From Streptomyces aureocirculatus (GTDB lineage Bacteria > Actinomycetota > Actinomycetes > Streptomycetales > Streptomycetaceae): a stretch of 38,426 nucleotides of DNA. Position 1 is the stretch's first letter; every line of letters begins with the position of its first letter. Below the pieces are notes generated by a model. The model worked only from the letters and a program-made list of their open reading frames with translations, was not told where the DNA came from and made no database searches. The translations under genes were made by a program, and so were the position numbers. Where the stretch lies: assembly GCF_000720475.1 (NCBI RefSeq), contig NZ_JOAP01000061.1:1-38426 (forward strand), written 5' to 3'. This document shows positions 7,229 through 15,425 of this stretch, one piece after another.

Positions 7229-7383
7229 GCGGGAGGGGTCCCTCGTCGGTCGGGCAGCTTCGCCGTGCCAGGGTTCCCCGGGGGCCGCCAAGGCTCACCT
7301 CGTGACGCGTGCGCTCGGCCTTGGCGGCCCCCGGGGGTTCCTGGTACGCCTCCGGTGACTGGGCGGCGAGGGACCCCTCCCGC
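7229..7383. repeat. Large imperfect inverted repeat, 66-bp arms
   Basis: Left arm 7229-7294 and right arm 7318-7383 have equal length around a 23-nt centre. The outer 17 bp (GCGGGAGGGGTCCCTCG) and inner 19 bp (CCCCGGGGGCCGCCAAGGC) are identical between the arms; the 30 bp between them match at about half of positions. It lies in the non-coding stretch upstream of the XRE gene. It could be an extended operator, a recombination or transfer site of the lost element, or a folded RNA. Confidence 0.75.
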
Positions 7384-7657
7384 GCCCCACGACCTCACAC
7401 CCACAACGAAGCCGCACCCGTAAGTCGGCCCCCTGCCCCTCAGAGGGAAGGCCGGGGTCTGGGGCAGCGCCCCAGGTGGTTCGCTGTCCTGGCTGTTGCG
7501 CGCCCGGACCGACGGGGCCGTCGCCCGCGGGGCGGAGACAGGAGCGGCCGGCGGCCCCGCCGGGCCGGAGCGCGCACGGGCCGCGCCAGCGGGCCGCCTT
7601 GATCAAGTAATGAAACTCTGAACAGCTCACCCACTGGTCAAGCTGCCCGGCCGATGG
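7384..7657. other. Non-coding stretch between the inverted repeat and the second integrase remnant
   Basis: No credible gene. The segment contains the hairpin-forming run GGTCTGGGGCAGCGCCCC and other GC-rich sequence resembling the intergenic repeats common in Streptomyces. I see no clear promoter or tRNA. Confidence 0.4.
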
Positions 7658-7927
7658 TCAGGGCCGCTGCTGCCGGCGCTTCTTCGATTCGGCCAGTGCG
7701 GTCTCCAGCTTCTCGCTCGGCAACATGTCCGGCTCGGCGTCGTCGCCATCGAGGGGCGGCAGGAACAGGCCGCGTCGGCTCTTCTCTCGCTTGACCTTCC
7801 TGCGCTCGCTGAAGAGCCGCTGATGCTCCTCACGGACCTGCTTCTTGAGCAAGGCGTCGAACTCGTGATCATCAAAGAGCTGTTGGGTCACGCCAACACC
7901 GGCGTCACCGCCACCGTCTACGCCCAC
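7658..7927 (-). other. Short open frame, possible fragment of an unidentified gene
   Basis: An 89-codon frame whose first ~28 codons are antisense to the integrase remnant and therefore unlikely to be genuine. The remaining part is Lys/Glu/Arg-rich and protein-like: EEHQRLFSERRKVKREKSRR, then LFLPPLDGDDAEPDMLPSEK, ending ETALAESKKRRQQRP. It may be the 3' end of a gene cut by the recombination that left the integrase fragment. I do not recognise the family. Confidence 0.25.
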
Positions 7928-8125
7928 GTACGCCTACGACTGCAGCGGGAGGCGATGCAGTCCTCGGCGACGCCCTCCACCGCCCCTGACACACGCACGG
8001 CAACGGCCGTCAGACACGACATAACGGTTGATACCGGCCATCCGATGGCCCCATTGCTTCGCTCAAGCGAACCGACAGAGCCGCACCGAAAAGTGCGATT
8101 GACCCATCAGGGCGTCCAGTCGTGA
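7823..8125 (+). pseudogene. Second tyrosine recombinase C-terminal remnant
   Basis: The frame gives LLTDLLLEQGVELVIIKELL followed by GHANTGVTATVYAHVRLRLQ, the integrase C-terminus with the catalytic His (LLGHA) and Tyr (VYAHV) boxes. It then runs through a Thr/Ala-rich tail to a stop at 8125. Upstream of 7823 the sequence does not continue as an integrase, so the catalytic domain is lost. It has the same orientation as the remnant at 3832-4038 but differs from it at many positions, so the two derive from different integrases rather than a recent duplication. Confidence 0.78.
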
Positions 8126-8148
8126 TGCCTCTACTCCCGACGGCATAT

Positions 8149-8433
8149 CTAACTCAGCAGCCGCTCCAACGCATCGAGGGTCTCCTCGATGGCCAGTTCG
8201 TCCTCGCGAGGCAATTCTCGAAGATCACCTCGATCAAGAGCAACAGCATAGATTTCCTCAAGGACCCACCAATGTGAGCGAAGATCCTCGCCCAATGGAG
8301 ATGCCTCAAGATTCGACGAAACCGAGTCGAGGTCGTCGATCAGACTCCGGAGCGCAATCTCACCGGCACGGTATTTCTGAATCGACTTACGTACGCCTCC
8401 GCGCAACCACTGCACATCAGAACTCTCACTCAC
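8149..8433 (-). CDS. Probable immunity protein for the RHS toxin
   Basis: The 94-residue acidic product reads SIQKYRAGEIALRSLIDDLD, then EDLRSHWWVLEEIYAVALDR, ending ETLDALERLLS. It begins at GTG 8433 and overlaps the RHS stop codon by 4 nt (GTGA), the classic position of a cognate immunity gene in polymorphic toxin systems. The 'RYxxGExxLxxLVxDL... WWxLEqiYAVALDRG' pattern is one I know from small proteins found beside toxin tips. It is predicted cytoplasmic, all-helical and without a signal peptide, which suits binding and blocking an RNase-type toxin. The segment 8149-8700 is visibly poorer in G+C than the RHS body, consistent with a toxin-immunity module acquired as a unit. Function rests on position and size. 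Confidence 0.72.
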   Translation of the reverse strand: MSESSDVQWLRGGVRKSIQKYRAGEIALRSLIDDLDSVSSNLEASPLGEDLRSHWWVLEEIYAVALDRGDLRELPREDELAIEETLDALERLLS

Positions 8434-11400
8434 TGCTTGATCCTTCCGGAGCTAACGGTGACAACCCGCCCAGTTGCGGTATCCGTAATCACCGTCACAT
8501 GATTCTCCGCTTCGTAGTAGGCCGTGGTCCCGGCCCGCTTCCCTGCCATTTTTTCGCCGCCACGAATTGTGTTTTCAACTACCGACGGCATGAGACCGCG
8601 CTCTTGCATCCGGTCAATCGCATGTCCGGTGTAATCGCGCCCCGCGATTGTTGCCGGCTCGTTTGGCGAAAGATTCCGGAAGTTCGTACCCCTCCCGCCA
8701 ACTGGGGTCGTCGGGCAGTCGCTGTTGTGAACGAGGACTGGCGTCTCCCCCGCCAGCACATAGTACGTGTGAATGTCCTCGACAGTGAGGTTGTACGTCC
8801 GCGCACGCTGCGTGAAGGCGCGGTTCTTGGTGACGGTGACCGTGTCCCCGTCGTCGGTCCGCAGTGTCATCCCCGGCTTCAGGTCCGCCGCCTCGAGCCA
8901 GCGGTGTTCCGACGGGGACCAGAACGGGTGCTCGTAGGTCGCCTTCAGCCGCTCGATGCCCTGGTCGGTATCGATGAACAGCTCGTTGAAGCGCTTGTCG
9001 CGGTCCGTGACGATGAGGCGGGTGACCTTCCTGGGGCCGGTCTCCCCGGTCTCCGGGTCGGTTGCGAGAACCTTGTCGCCGAGTTCGACGTCTTCGATGT
9101 TCTTCGTCCTGCCGTCGGCCATGAGCACGCCGGTGCCGGCCAAGAAGCAGTTGCAGCGGGAAGGGACCCGCTTCCCGGCGTCCTTCGCGTCGTCCGCCTT
9201 CTTGACCTTCTTGAGTGCCTTGGCCACCTTCAGCGCCCTGGCCCATGGAAGGTCCATGGCCGCGTTGCCGCACTGGCTACTGAGGCCACGCTGGTTGAAG
9301 CAGGTCTTCCATGCCTGTACGTCAGGCACGACAACCGCTTTGATGAAGTCCAAGGGGCCGAACGAGGAATCGCTTGGGCCCTGCTTGGGCAATTCACCGG
9401 TGGTGCAGTACGTGGCAAGCCCCGAACCCGTGCATTTCAGCCCGGTGCCACCGCCAGACGAGGTCTGGCCACCGCTGCTCGTGCGGGCAGTACCACCGCC
9501 GCCACCACCGCCACCCCCTCCGCCCCCGAAGGAGCCGGGACCCGGGCTGGTCACACCTCCAGGCCAAGGACTTCCTCCGCCACAGTCCCACCCGATGATC
9601 GGGTTGCTGGGGCAGTGCCCTCCACCGCCGGACGGCTTGCAGAAATCGTCAGCGCAGAACTTCAAACCCGTGGGGTCACTAAACGTGACCGGGCTATTGT
9701 TCGCATAGGCGTACCCGTTGAGGGACTGGTGCTGATCAGGGCTCAGAATCGGGTCAACGCTGATGAACTGGGCGACGGTCGGATCGTACTCACGTGCCCC
9801 GATATGTGTCAGGCCCGTACCCTTGTCCACGGGCTTGCCCAAGAACCCCTTGTCGTCCGGCCAGGCCGGGGATTTCGCGCCGCGCGGTGTCCCGAACGGC
9901 GACGTGTACCGCTTCGTCACCGCATACGTCGTCGCGTCCAAGGCGATGCTCGACGTGCCGTGGTGGTCGGCCGCCAGGAAGCTGAGTTCCGATTCCGCCG
10001 TACCGCTCGTGCCGGTACGGACCGCGATGGTCTGGTTGTTCGCCGTGTAGTACCGGGTGCCGGCGAGAGTCTTCTTCGTGCCCTTCGTCGTCAGGCGGAC
10101 TTCCATGCCGCCGAGGTAGAGCACCGTGTCGCCGTCACCCTTGGCCCGGCGAATGAGGAGTTCACCGTCGGCGTCGTAAAGGTAGCTGGTCTCTGACGTG
10201 CCTTCGAGGGCCTTGGCCAGCTTGCCCTCGGGGCTCCACGTCAGGGTCTGCCGGTCCTTCGGGCCGGGGCGCTTCGTCGTGTTGCCGGTCTTGTCGTACT
10301 CGTACGTGGCCGCGCGCGCACCGGTCGTCTTGGCGAGCGGGTGCGGCTGGCCCTCCGCCGTGCCGTAGTCGTACGTCGTGGTCTCGTCGTCACCCGTCGT
10401 CTTGTGCTGGGTCTCGGTCTTCCGCTGACCTGCTTCGTTGTAGCTGTAGGACGTCCAGTAGGGGGCCGCGCCCTCGATGTTGGACTTCGTGCGCTTCGCG
10501 GCGGCGCAGTCCGCAGTCTTCGGGGTCCAGGCCTCGGTCAGGTGGCTGTAGCCGTCGTACTCGAAGCACTGGTAATCGGGTTTCGACGTGCCGCCCTGCG
10601 TCGTGGCGTCGAAGATCGACGTGACGTTCCCGGCGTCGTCCCTTTTGAATTTCAGCTCCTGCGGCATGTAGCCGTGCACGTCGTCGGTGACGTAGGAGCG
10701 GGTGAGGCGGCGGGTGCCAGCCTCGTAGTCATAGTTGAGGTAGGCCTTCTTCTCCGCGCTCGCGCCGCTCATGCCGAGCGTGAGCTGGCGCAGGTCGCCC
10801 TGCGGGGAGAAGGCGGCCCCGTGGAGGTAGCCGGTCGTCCCGGCCAGTCCGGTCTGCTGGCCGGTGGCGTTGTACTCGTAGCCGATCGTCTCGGCCTTGA
10901 GGCCCCCGGCCGCCGGCTGCGAGGCCTGGCTGATCGTGCCGTCGAAGCGGTACCCCGTACTGAACGGCAGCTTCTGCGGGACGCCCGCCTGCACGAGGGG
11001 GTCGGTGTCGGGCAGGCTGAGCTCGCTCTCCTTCACCTCGTAGAGAGGGGTGTAGGAGGTGACCTTCTGGGTGTACGCCTTGCCGGTCAAACCGCCGTCG
11101 TAGCGGGTGGCCGTGTCCTGCTGGCCCTTGGCCAGGTCGTCGTACGTCCACGCGGCCAGCTTGTGGGCGTCGGTCTTGTCGGTGTGCCACATGCCGGTCT
11201 TACGGCCCAGGTCGTCGTAGCCGTAGAGAAGCTGCCGACTCTCGTCGTCCTTGGCGGTCTGCGGACGGTCGAGGACGTCGTACGTCGTCGTGGTGACGCC
11301 CTTGTCCGGGTCGTCGGCCCTCACCTGGCGGCCGAGCAGGTCGTAGGCGTAGGACCACTTGGCCTTGTCCGGGCCGGTGATCGTCTCCTGCTGCCCACCG

Positions 11401-14400
11401 GGGGTGTACGTGAAGCGGGTGCTCGTGAAGTCGGTTCCGGCGGGCTTCGGGCTTCCGTATTCGCGGCGCAACACGACCTGACCGCGGGCATCGGTGACCT
11501 CGGCCGTGGCCTGGCCGCCCTCGGGGGCGCTGGTGGCCACCGTGTCACCGGTGTACGCCGTGGTGGTCGTCCAGCGCGGCACTCCGAAGTTCTTGGTGAC
11601 GGACTTGGTGGCGCGGCCCGCCGCGTCGTACGTGGTGTCGGTCTGGAGCGGGGCCTGGCTTCCCTCGGTCTGCACCGGCTCACCGCTCGGCGCCGACGTC
11701 TCGTCCCAGGTGTCGCCCTGGCTGCTGACGGCGAGACCGCGGTCGTCGTACAGCGTGATGCCGATCAAACGGCCCCCGGCCGGTGTCGGGGTCTGCGTCT
11801 GGCGGGGGCGCAGGAGGGAGTCGTAGAACTCGTACGAGGTGTTGTAGCCGGAACCGTCGCCCTTGAGGGTGCCGGTGGACACCCAGGACATGGCCTTGCT
11901 GGTGACCTTGTAGTCGTAGACGTGGTTGGGGGTCTTGTCGAGGACCCGGAGCCGGTTGGGCAGCCAGATCTGGGTGGTCCGGCCGAGACTGTCGTACGTC
12001 GTCTCGGTGACCCTGTTGTTCGGATCGGTGACCTTCTCCGGTGCCCCGGTGGCGAATTCGACGTCCGTGGTGACCTTGTGGCCCAAGGTGTTCGTCACGC
12101 TGCTCGACGTCAACGGGCCGGAGGCGGCCGGCGTGTAGCTGGTCTTCGCCGTCGTCAGCCCGTTGGTGTCCTTCACCTCGGCCGGGCGCCCGAGGGTGTC
12201 GTACGTCGTCGTCGTGGTCTTCTGCCAGGACGCCACATTGTCGCTGCCGTACCCCTTGGCCCTGCCGGTCCAGGTGGGCTGGCCCTTGGTCGGCTTCAGG
12301 GAGGACATCCACTTGGTGGCGTCCGGGTCGTCGTACACGGTCGCCGTGTCGCTCACGACGTCACCGGGCTTGTCCGAGTCGGCGGGCAGGTCCAGGTCCG
12401 CGACCGGGGTCGAGCAGGGCTTGGCGACCGTACGTACCCGGGACGTCAGGGCGTTGAGACCCTTGTCGTCGTTGCGGGCGTACCAGGTGCGGGTGCACGT
12501 CTCGTCACCCGTGGCAGCGTCGTCGCCCTGGTCCTCGACGGCTTCGGCCATGCCGTACTCGTCGTAGGTGGTCTTGGTGGTGCGCACCCGGTCGCTCGGC
12601 TCGGGGCCGCTGGTGACGCGAGTGCGGGCGTGGGACGCGGCCGTGCGGACGTAGTACGCCTCCGTGTCGGCGTACGACTTGTGCTGCGTCGCCGTGCGCT
12701 TCGACCAGGGGTCGTTGATCGTCGCGGAGACCTCGGTGTCACCGTTGTACGTCACCGTCTCGCGGGCGAAGCCCGCGTACTGGTCGGCGTCGGTGATCTC
12801 CGCCGCTTTGATGCCGTCGGTCTTGGCCGTCCTGCGCTTGTCGGGGTCCGGCGTCTTGCCGTCGGCTCCCGCGACGCGGTCGCCGTTCATGCCGCGCATA
12901 TAGACGTTGACGGTCTTCAGGCGGTCGCTGCCCTTGTCACCGGTGTAGTGGGTGACCTTCCCGTAACCCCGCCAGACCGACCAGGTGCGCTCCTTGGCGG
13001 GCGTCATGGGGTCGTCGTTGTAGTGCCACGCTCCGCCGCCCGAGTACTCGTACGTGTTCTGGACGGCTTCCGCGCCGCCGCGCGGATCTGTTGTGGAGAC
13101 GCTGGTGACCGGATACTTCTGGAACCAGTCCAGTTTCGGCGTCTTCTCACCGTTCGGTGACCAGTACACCGGGTAGCAACGGCGGGTGTTTTCGTCCGGT
13201 GCGGGCATGGTCTGCCCGGCCACACACTCGGCCGGCCTATACGTGACGATCGTCTGCGCGCCCGTCTCCGATGTGACCGAGCGCAGCCGCGGCTTGTCGA
13301 GGGACAGGATGTCGTCGCTGGCACCGTCGACGCGGTTGGGCTGGAATTCGTGCGTGAACTTCACCGGGTCGAGTGCGATGTCAGTGCCGCGCTTGCCCGT
13401 GTGCTGAAGCTCGTCGAGCCACAGGGACTGGTCGGTGCTGTCACCGGTGTCGCCCGGGTCGAGGTAGAGGTGCTTCAGTTTCCAGTTGTCGACCTGCCAG
13501 TAGACGGCCGGGTTCTCAGCGGCGTTCCATGCGTACGTAGTGACGCCGGTCATGCGCTTTCGGGTGAAGAACGCCGGGGCGACGTTGCCGGTGCACTTCT
13601 TGTCGTCCTTGCAGACACTGTCGAACGGCACGTCCGGCCAGTTGTCCCGCTTGTCCTCCGTCAGCTCGTCACAACCGGTGCCGGAGGCCAGGCAACGCTC
13701 GGCGTAAGTGAAGGTCACCTTGTGGGAGGCGACAGGGCTGGCGGAGAACAGCGCGTTGGCGCGTTGGCCGTAACGGATCTCCTTCAGGTGGCCGCCGCGC
13801 GTGTAGTCGGTGCCGGTGTTGTCGTCACCGAGCTTGTCGTAGTTGTTGTGCTCGGCCTCGTACCAGTACGTCATGGCGTTGTCGCGGGTGTCCTCGACCA
13901 GGTCGAGGTTCCAGCGCCATGCCTGCTTCTTGTCCCGGTCGGCGAAGGCGCTGCCGTCCGCGTGGCCGGGCTCGCCCTCGTCGTCGCCGAAGACCGGAAC
14001 CGTCCACACCGAATCGGTGCGGTCGTCGGCGCCCGCGCCCTTCAGCTTGTTCAGACCGAAGGTGTACGTGGTGCCGTCGCCGGTGGTGACGGTCCAGTAC
14101 TCGCCGTTGTCGTCCCCGTTGGCCGCTCCGGTGTGGTGCTTGACGGTCGAGGCGTCGTCGTTCTTCAGCCGCCACTGGCCGTTGGTGTCGTCCTTGACCA
14201 GCTCGGAGGCCTTGCCGTTGAGGACGAGGGAGGCGTTGTCGTACTTCCAGCACAGGTCGTACTTCTTGTCGTGCCCGTCGTCCTCGCAGGAGCCGTACTT
14301 GCGCTCGATGTACGACGAGGTGAGGTCGAAGCCCTCGCCGATGACCGTGCCCTGGTTGTTGGTGGAGGCGGTGCGGCCGTCCACGCTTCCGGAGTCGTAG

Positions 14401-15332
14401 GAGATCGTGAGGTCGGGAGACGGGCCTGCCGCGGCCGGGGGTGTGCGCAACGGGTACGACCACGTGAAGGAGCCCGAAGATCCGCCTGCTTCCCAGGTCG
14501 AGGAAGCCGCGAGCGGGGTGGCTCTGTAGTCACCGGCGCCGGACTTGGTGCCGGCTGCCAGGGCGAGGACCATCGTCGGGCCGCCATGTGATCCTGCCTT
14601 GGCGGCAGGGAAGGACAGTGCGGCCTTCAGCCGCTCGTCCTTGCGGTCGTTGGTGAACTCGACCGGCTCACGCGTGCGGCAGTCCGCTTTGCCGGGGGTG
14701 TCGAGCGCGCAGTCCGGGAGCCGCAGGACCTGGAGTCGGCCTGCCCAGTCCCCGCCGTAGGCCGAAGCGAACGCCGAGTAGTCCAGGTCCAGGCCTGCCC
14801 TGCCGCCTTCCGCGGGTGCCGTGGCAGTGAGGACGACACCCTTGACGCCCAGCTTCGACGCCTGCTTCTGGTCCAGGACTTCGACCTTGAGCTGGCCTGC
14901 GGCACGCTGGGGGGCTCCCTTCGCCGCTTTCGGCGCGGTGAGCGTGATCGGCAGTGCTCCGGGGTTGGCCTTCGCCGCACCCGAGTCGGGCAGCTTCAGG
15001 GTTGCCGTACCGCCGTGAGGCCAGGTCACGGTGCGCCGCTGGTCGGCGCGTGCCCGCTCTGCCGCCCGCCGGTCGGCCTCGGCGGACTTGCTGACCACCG
15101 CCGCGTTCTTGTCGTTGGCCTTCGCAGTGAACGGCGAGACCTTGGCGGAGCGCGGTGCGTCCAGTTTCGGTCGGCCCAGTGGATCCGTGGCCGCTGATGC
15201 CGTGTTCGTGAACATCACAGGGGACAGCAGCCCCGGCAGCAGGGCGAAGCCGGTGACGACGGCGATCCGCCCGCTCCACTTGCGTCTCGCTGATCTGCCG
15301 GTTCCGGGCAGCCCGAAGCCAAGCTTTTTCAT
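8430..15332 (-). CDS. Secreted RHS-repeat polymorphic toxin with Hint domain and DUF4258-like tip
   Basis: The protein has 2300 residues from ATG 15332, chosen because AAGGAG (15341-15346) lies upstream and a signal peptide follows at once (MKKLGFGLPG to ASA near 47). A TcdB/SpvB-like N-terminal part leads to many YD/RHS repeats (for example TYDSLGRTTQIW, YDLLGRQVRADDPDKG). The RHS core ends LTHIGAREYDPTVAQFISVD to SDPTGL. A linker with a 12-Gly run follows, then a Hint domain of about 144 residues starting at the Cys of CNCFLAGTGVLMADG and ending HTYYVLAGETPVLVHN. The last 97 residues are the toxin tip, with DYTGHAIDRMQERGLMPSVV and AYYEAENHVTVITDTATGRV. This His/Arg pattern resembles DUF4258/BECR-fold RNases. 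RHS shells encapsulate the toxin and Hint probably releases it. The LamG gene upstream and immunity gene downstream complete the operon. Confidence 0.9.
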   Translation of the reverse strand: MKKLGFGLPGTGRSARRKWSGRIAVVTGFALLPGLLSPVMFTNTASAATDPLGRPKLDAPRSAKVSPFTAKANDKNAAVVSKSAEADRRAAERARADQRRTVTWPHGGTATLKLPDSGAAKANPGALPITLTAPKAAKGAPQRAAGQLKVEVLDQKQASKLGVKGVVLTATAPAEGGRAGLDLDYSAFASAYGGDWAGRLQVLRLPDCALDTPGKADCRTREPVEFTNDRKDERLKAALSFPAAKAGSHGGPTMVLALAAGTKSGAGDYRATPLAASSTWEAGGSSGSFTWSYPLRTPPAAAGPSPDLTISYDSGSVDGRTASTNNQGTVIGEGFDLTSSYIERKYGSCEDDGHDKKYDLCWKYDNASLVLNGKASELVKDDTNGQWRLKNDDASTVKHHTGAANGDDNGEYWTVTTGDGTTYTFGLNKLKGAGADDRTDSVWTVPVFGDDEGEPGHADGSAFADRDKKQAWRWNLDLVEDTRDNAMTYWYEAEHNNYDKLGDDNTGTDYTRGGHLKEIRYGQRANALFSASPVASHKVTFTYAERCLASGTGCDELTEDKRDNWPDVPFDSVCKDDKKCTGNVAPAFFTRKRMTGVTTYAWNAAENPAVYWQVDNWKLKHLYLDPGDTGDSTDQSLWLDELQHTGKRGTDIALDPVKFTHEFQPNRVDGASDDILSLDKPRLRSVTSETGAQTIVTYRPAECVAGQTMPAPDENTRRCYPVYWSPNGEKTPKLDWFQKYPVTSVSTTDPRGGAEAVQNTYEYSGGGAWHYNDDPMTPAKERTWSVWRGYGKVTHYTGDKGSDRLKTVNVYMRGMNGDRVAGADGKTPDPDKRRTAKTDGIKAAEITDADQYAGFARETVTYNGDTEVSATINDPWSKRTATQHKSYADTEAYYVRTAASHARTRVTSGPEPSDRVRTTKTTYDEYGMAEAVEDQGDDAATGDETCTRTWYARNDDKGLNALTSRVRTVAKPCSTPVADLDLPADSDKPGDVVSDTATVYDDPDATKWMSSLKPTKGQPTWTGRAKGYGSDNVASWQKTTTTTYDTLGRPAEVKDTNGLTTAKTSYTPAASGPLTSSSVTNTLGHKVTTDVEFATGAPEKVTDPNNRVTETTYDSLGRTTQIWLPNRLRVLDKTPNHVYDYKVTSKAMSWVSTGTLKGDGSGYNTSYEFYDSLLRPRQTQTPTPAGGRLIGITLYDDRGLAVSSQGDTWDETSAPSGEPVQTEGSQAPLQTDTTYDAAGRATKSVTKNFGVPRWTTTTAYTGDTVATSAPEGGQATAEVTDARGQVVLRREYGSPKPAGTDFTSTRFTYTPGGQQETITGPDKAKWSYAYDLLGRQVRADDPDKGVTTTTYDVLDRPQTAKDDESRQLLYGYDDLGRKTGMWHTDKTDAHKLAAWTYDDLAKGQQDTATRYDGGLTGKAYTQKVTSYTPLYEVKESELSLPDTDPLVQAGVPQKLPFSTGYRFDGTISQASQPAAGGLKAETIGYEYNATGQQTGLAGTTGYLHGAAFSPQGDLRQLTLGMSGASAEKKAYLNYDYEAGTRRLTRSYVTDDVHGYMPQELKFKRDDAGNVTSIFDATTQGGTSKPDYQCFEYDGYSHLTEAWTPKTADCAAAKRTKSNIEGAAPYWTSYSYNEAGQRKTETQHKTTGDDETTTYDYGTAEGQPHPLAKTTGARAATYEYDKTGNTTKRPGPKDRQTLTWSPEGKLAKALEGTSETSYLYDADGELLIRRAKGDGDTVLYLGGMEVRLTTKGTKKTLAGTRYYTANNQTIAVRTGTSGTAESELSFLAADHHGTSSIALDATTYAVTKRYTSPFGTPRGAKSPAWPDDKGFLGKPVDKGTGLTHIGAREYDPTVAQFISVDPILSPDQHQSLNGYAYANNSPVTFSDPTGLKFCADDFCKPSGGGGHCPSNPIIGWDCGGGSPWPGGVTSPGPGSFGGGGGGGGGGGGTARTSSGGQTSSGGGTGLKCTGSGLATYCTTGELPKQGPSDSSFGPLDFIKAVVVPDVQAWKTCFNQRGLSSQCGNAAMDLPWARALKVAKALKKVKKADDAKDAGKRVPSRCNCFLAGTGVLMADGRTKNIEDVELGDKVLATDPETGETGPRKVTRLIVTDRDKRFNELFIDTDQGIERLKATYEHPFWSPSEHRWLEAADLKPGMTLRTDDGDTVTVTKNRAFTQRARTYNLTVEDIHTYYVLAGETPVLVHNSDCPTTPVGGRGTNFRNLSPNEPATIAGRDYTGHAIDRMQERGLMPSVVENTIRGGEKMAGKRAGTTAYYEAENHVTVITDTATGRVVTVSSGRIKQ
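8740..8771 (-). repeat. 32-bp Hint-tail sequence shared with the displaced toxin tip
   Basis: The reverse complement of 8740-8771 is identical to 4682-4713. Both encode HTYYVLAGETP at the end of the Hint domain. The two copies are in inverted orientation about 4 kb apart and mark the junction at which toxin tips differ. They offer a substrate for homologous exchange or inversion. Confidence 0.85.
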
Positions 15333-15351
15333 GTGCGTGTCTCCTTGCGTA

Positions 15352-15371
15352 CGGCCGCCGTGGGGCGGCCG
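15352..15371 (-). promoter_or_regulatory. Hairpin in the LamG-RHS intergenic gap
   Basis: CGGCCGCC (15352-15359) and GGCGGCCG (15364-15371) form a perfect 8-bp stem with a 4-nt loop, just upstream of the RHS ribosome-binding site. In the 93-nt gap of the operon it could reduce read-through or shape translation of the RHS gene. There is no T-run. Confidence 0.4.
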
Positions 15372-15425
15372 CACGCCGTCGAATTCCAGTGAGGAAGCAG
15401 AGAAGGAGCAGGCAGGCCCAGCGGC

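Noticed and set aside
3832..8125. Complete integrative conjugative element or prophage
   Set aside because: Only integrase tails remain; there is no excisionase, replication or transfer gene and no tRNA attachment site in view.
8274..13160. Very long plus-strand open frames opposite the RHS gene, up to 939 codons
   Set aside because: They mirror the RHS gene in antisense; the protein is Val/Arg/Gly-rich without domains, as expected in high-GC DNA opposite a real gene.
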